Assembly: GCA_009792885.1 (NCBI GenBank)
Contig: WMCF01000033.1
Location: forward strand, 1,801,344 to 1,865,343
DNA from: Eremophila alpestris peregrina
Lineage: Eukaryota; Chordata; Aves; Passeriformes; Alaudidae
DNA length: 64,000 bases
Reading direction: 5' to 3'
The notes below the pieces were generated by a model. The model searched no databases and was not told where the DNA came from. It worked only from the letters and a program-made list of their open reading frames with translations. How positions within the stretch are numbered: position 1 is the first letter of the stretch; each line of letters begins with the position of its first letter. The position numbers and the translations under genes were made by a program. Of this stretch, positions 60,841 through 64,000 are shown one piece after another.

Positions 60841-61275
60841 TTAAATGTGCTTCTGCACACCATTCCTAGACACTTCCCAGTTTCAGTGCACACTGTGATC
60901 GAGCACATTCCCAACCTGGCACTAAGGCTGAGATGTAAAACCCATACAGTCCAATTGCTGCAGTCCCCAAAGCCAGTACTGCCTATTCCATCCATGTCTT
61001 CCTCGTAGCTGCCCAGCTGGCAGGCTGACCTGGCAGGCACACTAAATATAAACCCCCTTCAAGGACCACAGAACAGTTAAAGAGAGAAGGAAACAGATCT
61101 TGCAGATGTGCTTTGGCACACGTGCATTCTCTCACTTCCTCCTTCCCCGTTATCAGACCTTGCAGAGTAAAGGTCTGTTCAAAACCGACTCACACTTCAC
61201 TGGAGATCCCAGTTTCATGTCCTCACCTCACTGGATTTCTCTAGGGTTTGGTGAGCATACTTTTAAGGTCCAGGA
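60841..61275. other. Intergenic, nothing recognised
   Basis: Short stretch leading into the next CpG-rich block. No feature is seen. Confidence 0.5.
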
Positions 61276-61640
61276 TCGCTCAGCAGCCCGTTTTTCCCCT
61301 CCAGCCTGCGGTGCAGGACCGCCTGTCCCTGGGCCGGGGCAGGGCGGTGCTTGCCGCGGGCAGAGGCTGCCGAGGCTCTGCCGCTCCTCCAGCCCGGCCG
61401 CGGAGCTGCCGGAGTCAGCGGCTCAGCCAGCTCCAGAGCCGCACTTCTGGCAGCCAAACTCGGCCTGATTCCATTCCAAAGCCCAGTCTGCCTTCTACCA
61501 CGCAGTGAGCTCTGAGCCCAGGCAGCAGGTGCCTGTCCGAAACACCTCCAAGGAAAGGAGCCGAGCCGCGGGGCAGCCGCGCTCCGGCTGCGCGCTGAGC
61601 TCCGCGGAACCCGGGGCTGGGGCAGCGACATCAGGGAAGC
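61276..61640. promoter_or_regulatory. CpG island E
   Basis: Dense CpG in GGGCCGGGGCAGGGCGG, CTTGCCGCGGGCAG, CAGCCCGGCCGCGGAGC, GAGCCGCGGGGCAGCCGCGC and CGCGGAACCCGGG. Open frames on both strands (up to 208 codons) show no domain and reflect composition. Candidate promoter of unknown direction. Confidence 0.6.
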
Positions 61641-64000
61641 AAGATGTAGCAGCCTGTGTTCTCTGCCAGCCCTCCATGCTGTGTGCCTCCTGCACGGATC
61701 GGTAAAGGGTGAATGCTCTGTCTCTCCCAGTTCCTCCCGCTTCCCCGGTGGTTTGGGCTGTTCCCTGAAGCCTTCCCTGCATTGCGTCCCCTTTTCCAAT
61801 GCCCAGTTCCATGATCCCGGAGATTCTTGAGCTGACTTTGCCGCGGGAGGACTGACGAGCCCAGCCCGAAGAGAGACCTCTGCTACCACTTAGAGGAGCT
61901 GCATCCCAGCTCCCCTCCCCCAGCCCCTTCAACACCACCCACACAGCAATCCATCAGCATCACCCGTGGAGCATCTGGGGGCAACATGTAATTAGGAATG
62001 ATGCTGTCTGCCATTTATAGACATACTACTGCAAGGAAAGGCTGGTGAAAGTAATACCCACCGACAGACATACCTTAGAGCGTGCATCGAACATTAATGG
62101 GGACAAGTAATGGAAAGGTGAAGGAAAGATACAGAGACGAGAGGGAAGGATGAAAGCAGCAGTGTACTCCCCACAGCTCTAAACCAAAGCAGTCATTAAA
62201 ATATCCTCACAGTGTGACCGTAACATAGTTGTCTGATAAAAGTTTATTTGAAGAAATAAATCAATTCTGCAAAATAGGAACATCCTCTCTTGCTGGGGAA
62301 GGAGAGCTGCATTTGCTCTGTGTTCCCTTGACTCAGATACAATCCAGCAGAAACTGTGCAGGCATCCACACACTGCATTGCCTATGCACAGGACATCACA
62401 GGGCCCACAGTGTTTTTGTCTTAAAGTCTTTTACTGCAAGAGATCTTATTTGAGATTTATCTGACAGCTGATACTGTGTGTCTCATCTCAAGCATGCTTG
62501 CTCCTCAGTTTGGGATTGTTTCTTTTCAATTATTTCCTATATTGAATCTCCATATTTTTCTTTTTTTTTCAGTATTTAAAAACTTGGTTGTGCTTGTCAC
62601 GACACTGTAAGTATTTAATATGCAGGCTGTGTGTTTGCTCTGGAGCTTACATCAGCCTATTGTCACAGCAAAAAACAGCTGTTTGTGAGATGCTGTAACA
62701 ATCCTGCCAACACTCAGTAACTAGAGCTTTGGATAAAGCAAAGTCAAACAAAAGGAGTGTGAACTATGACAAGCAATGTGTGGAGTGGTAATTCAGAAGG
62801 GCTGAAGGAGATGTGAAGAGTAATTAGCTAAATAAACAAAAACAGGGGACAAATTATTTAAGTGCATCATGACTTGGAATCAAGAACAGAGGGAGTACAT
62901 GAGGAGTGGGAAAACATTGGAGGGAGCTAAAGCTGAGATTTCTGCATTTGTCCCACAGAAAAAAATCATGTAGGAGATGTGTGCATCAGTGAATTTCAGT
63001 AAAAGAAATGAAAGGGGAAAAAAATAGACAGAGAAGAGGTGAAGGACATCCAGAAGACAGTGACTGAACCACTATTTTGCTCAGCAGGAGAAAGGGAAGG
63101 ATGCAAATGGACCAGCTGCCCACTTAGGGCACATGGCAACAGATGACAGCAAAGACCTGAGCTCTGTGCTTTTGGGGCTATGGCAAATGCTCTTCCAATG
63201 GAGAGTTTTTCAATTGCAGGATGAGGTCAGATCAATTCCCTCCATTGCTTTGTTCTTGAACTTGGTTTGCCCATCTGCAGCAGTAGAGCTGGTGGCAGTT
63301 AAACAGGATGGAATTTACATCAGGCTTGGAAATTGTACTTGCTGCCCACAGTTTCCCTGCAGAAGAGCCTCAAATTACACCGCACTTCTGTGAAGTTGTA
63401 GTTTGTCATCCAACCATCCCAGCAGCCCAGAGCACATCATGGGAGCTGCCCCATTGTCATCTGACTGCCATATGCCCCAGCCCAGAACATTCCCTCTGTG
63501 CAGTCACCCTCAGATCAACAAAAGCTTTTGCCTGGCTGAGGGTTTTCAGGACCAGCTCCCCAGACAAGTAGGATGGCCTGTCTGCACCATTAGCTAACGA
63601 ACAACCATCTTTTATCTATTCTTCATGTGTCTCTCACCACAGGATTCCACCACCAGCACCACATTTCATTCATCTGCTACAGATTGGAATGAACATTCAG
63701 CTGAAGTTTTATGAACTTACTTGTGCATTTTCATGAATAACCTTTTAGTTTTGTGTATTTTTGCAGTTCCTTCAATAGCTATTGCTTAAGGGTTTTCACA
63801 CTATGATCCTGACAGGTGACTTCACTCTGTATAAGATATGTCCAGCTCTGTTCATTTGGACTGCTCACATGAAGAGGAAGGAAGAGGTTTATCCTTCTTT
63901 CAAGATTCAAATAATATTCATTGAGATTATAGAAAATTACTTGTGGCCTTAGAGAAGAAGATAAAATCCAGATTTTAGATTGCTTTTATAGTTCTGCGTG
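61641..64000. other. Intergenic, no gene recognised
   Basis: AT-rich to moderate DNA. The one striking detail is a very good acceptor followed 34 bases later by a good donor at 62573-62606 (+). The stretch 62760-63060 is purine-rich on the + strand. No recognised gene or mobile element. Confidence 0.5.

Noticed and set aside
60510..61040. 176-codon open frame on the - strand
   Set aside because: It overlaps a probable old CR1 fragment on the other strand and has no recognisable domain. One frame of this length is expected by chance in a window of this size.
12081..64000. SPAG6 exons expected from human gene order
   Set aside because: I looked for armadillo-repeat-like translations on the - strand and saw none.

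Overview
The window looks like a piece of a bird chromosome. It has vertebrate-style split genes with GT/AG introns, several CR1 retroposons with the ATTCTRTG-type 3' tail typical of avian CR1, a solo retroviral LTR, low overall repeat density and several CpG islands. I cannot name the species from the sequence alone.

The only gene I can identify with confidence is the 3' part of PIP4K2A (phosphatidylinositol-5-phosphate 4-kinase type 2 alpha) on the + strand. Four coding exons (3341-3454, 6568-6811, 7911-8014, 9769-9849) join in phase. They encode the last 180 residues of the enzyme, including the MDYSLLVGIHD motif, the IID metal-binding motif and the complete activation/specificity loop. 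A 3' UTR of about 2.2 kb follows and ends near an AATAAA at 12056. Upstream exons lie outside the window. Positions 1-3340 are intron.

From about 12.1 kb to the end, roughly 52 kb, I find no recognisable protein gene. This stretch holds CR1 copies of different ages (15.4, 20.3-21.9, 22.9, 23.9, 50.9-52.5, probably 60.1-60.8 kb). A solo LTR of about 927 bp is inserted into one of them. There is also a 20-bp G-rich minisatellite (23.3-23.6 kb) and a few microsatellites and short tandem duplications. A series of CpG-rich blocks lies at 33.3, 37.2, 38.1-38.8, 46.3-47.1, 47.7-48.0 and 61.3-61.6 kb. The pair at 37-38.8 kb brackets an AT-rich segment with homeodomain-type sites and looks like a promoter or developmental regulatory hub with no gene assigned to it.

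The most interesting unexplained signals are: (1) a 99-nt near-perfect inverted repeat at 40880-40978 whose apex carries a DR5-type nuclear-receptor element; (2) an open segment at 40400-40553 bounded by good splice sites, about 1.6 kb downstream of the CpG island; (3) a 14-bp palindromic octamer with two SOX-like sites at 28.69-28.76 kb; (4) the minisatellite, which has a higher-order duplication and strong G-quadruplex potential; and (5) spliceable open segments on the - strand at 54.1 and 55.5-55.75 kb. These are hypotheses. Conservation, RNA-seq or chromatin data would decide them.
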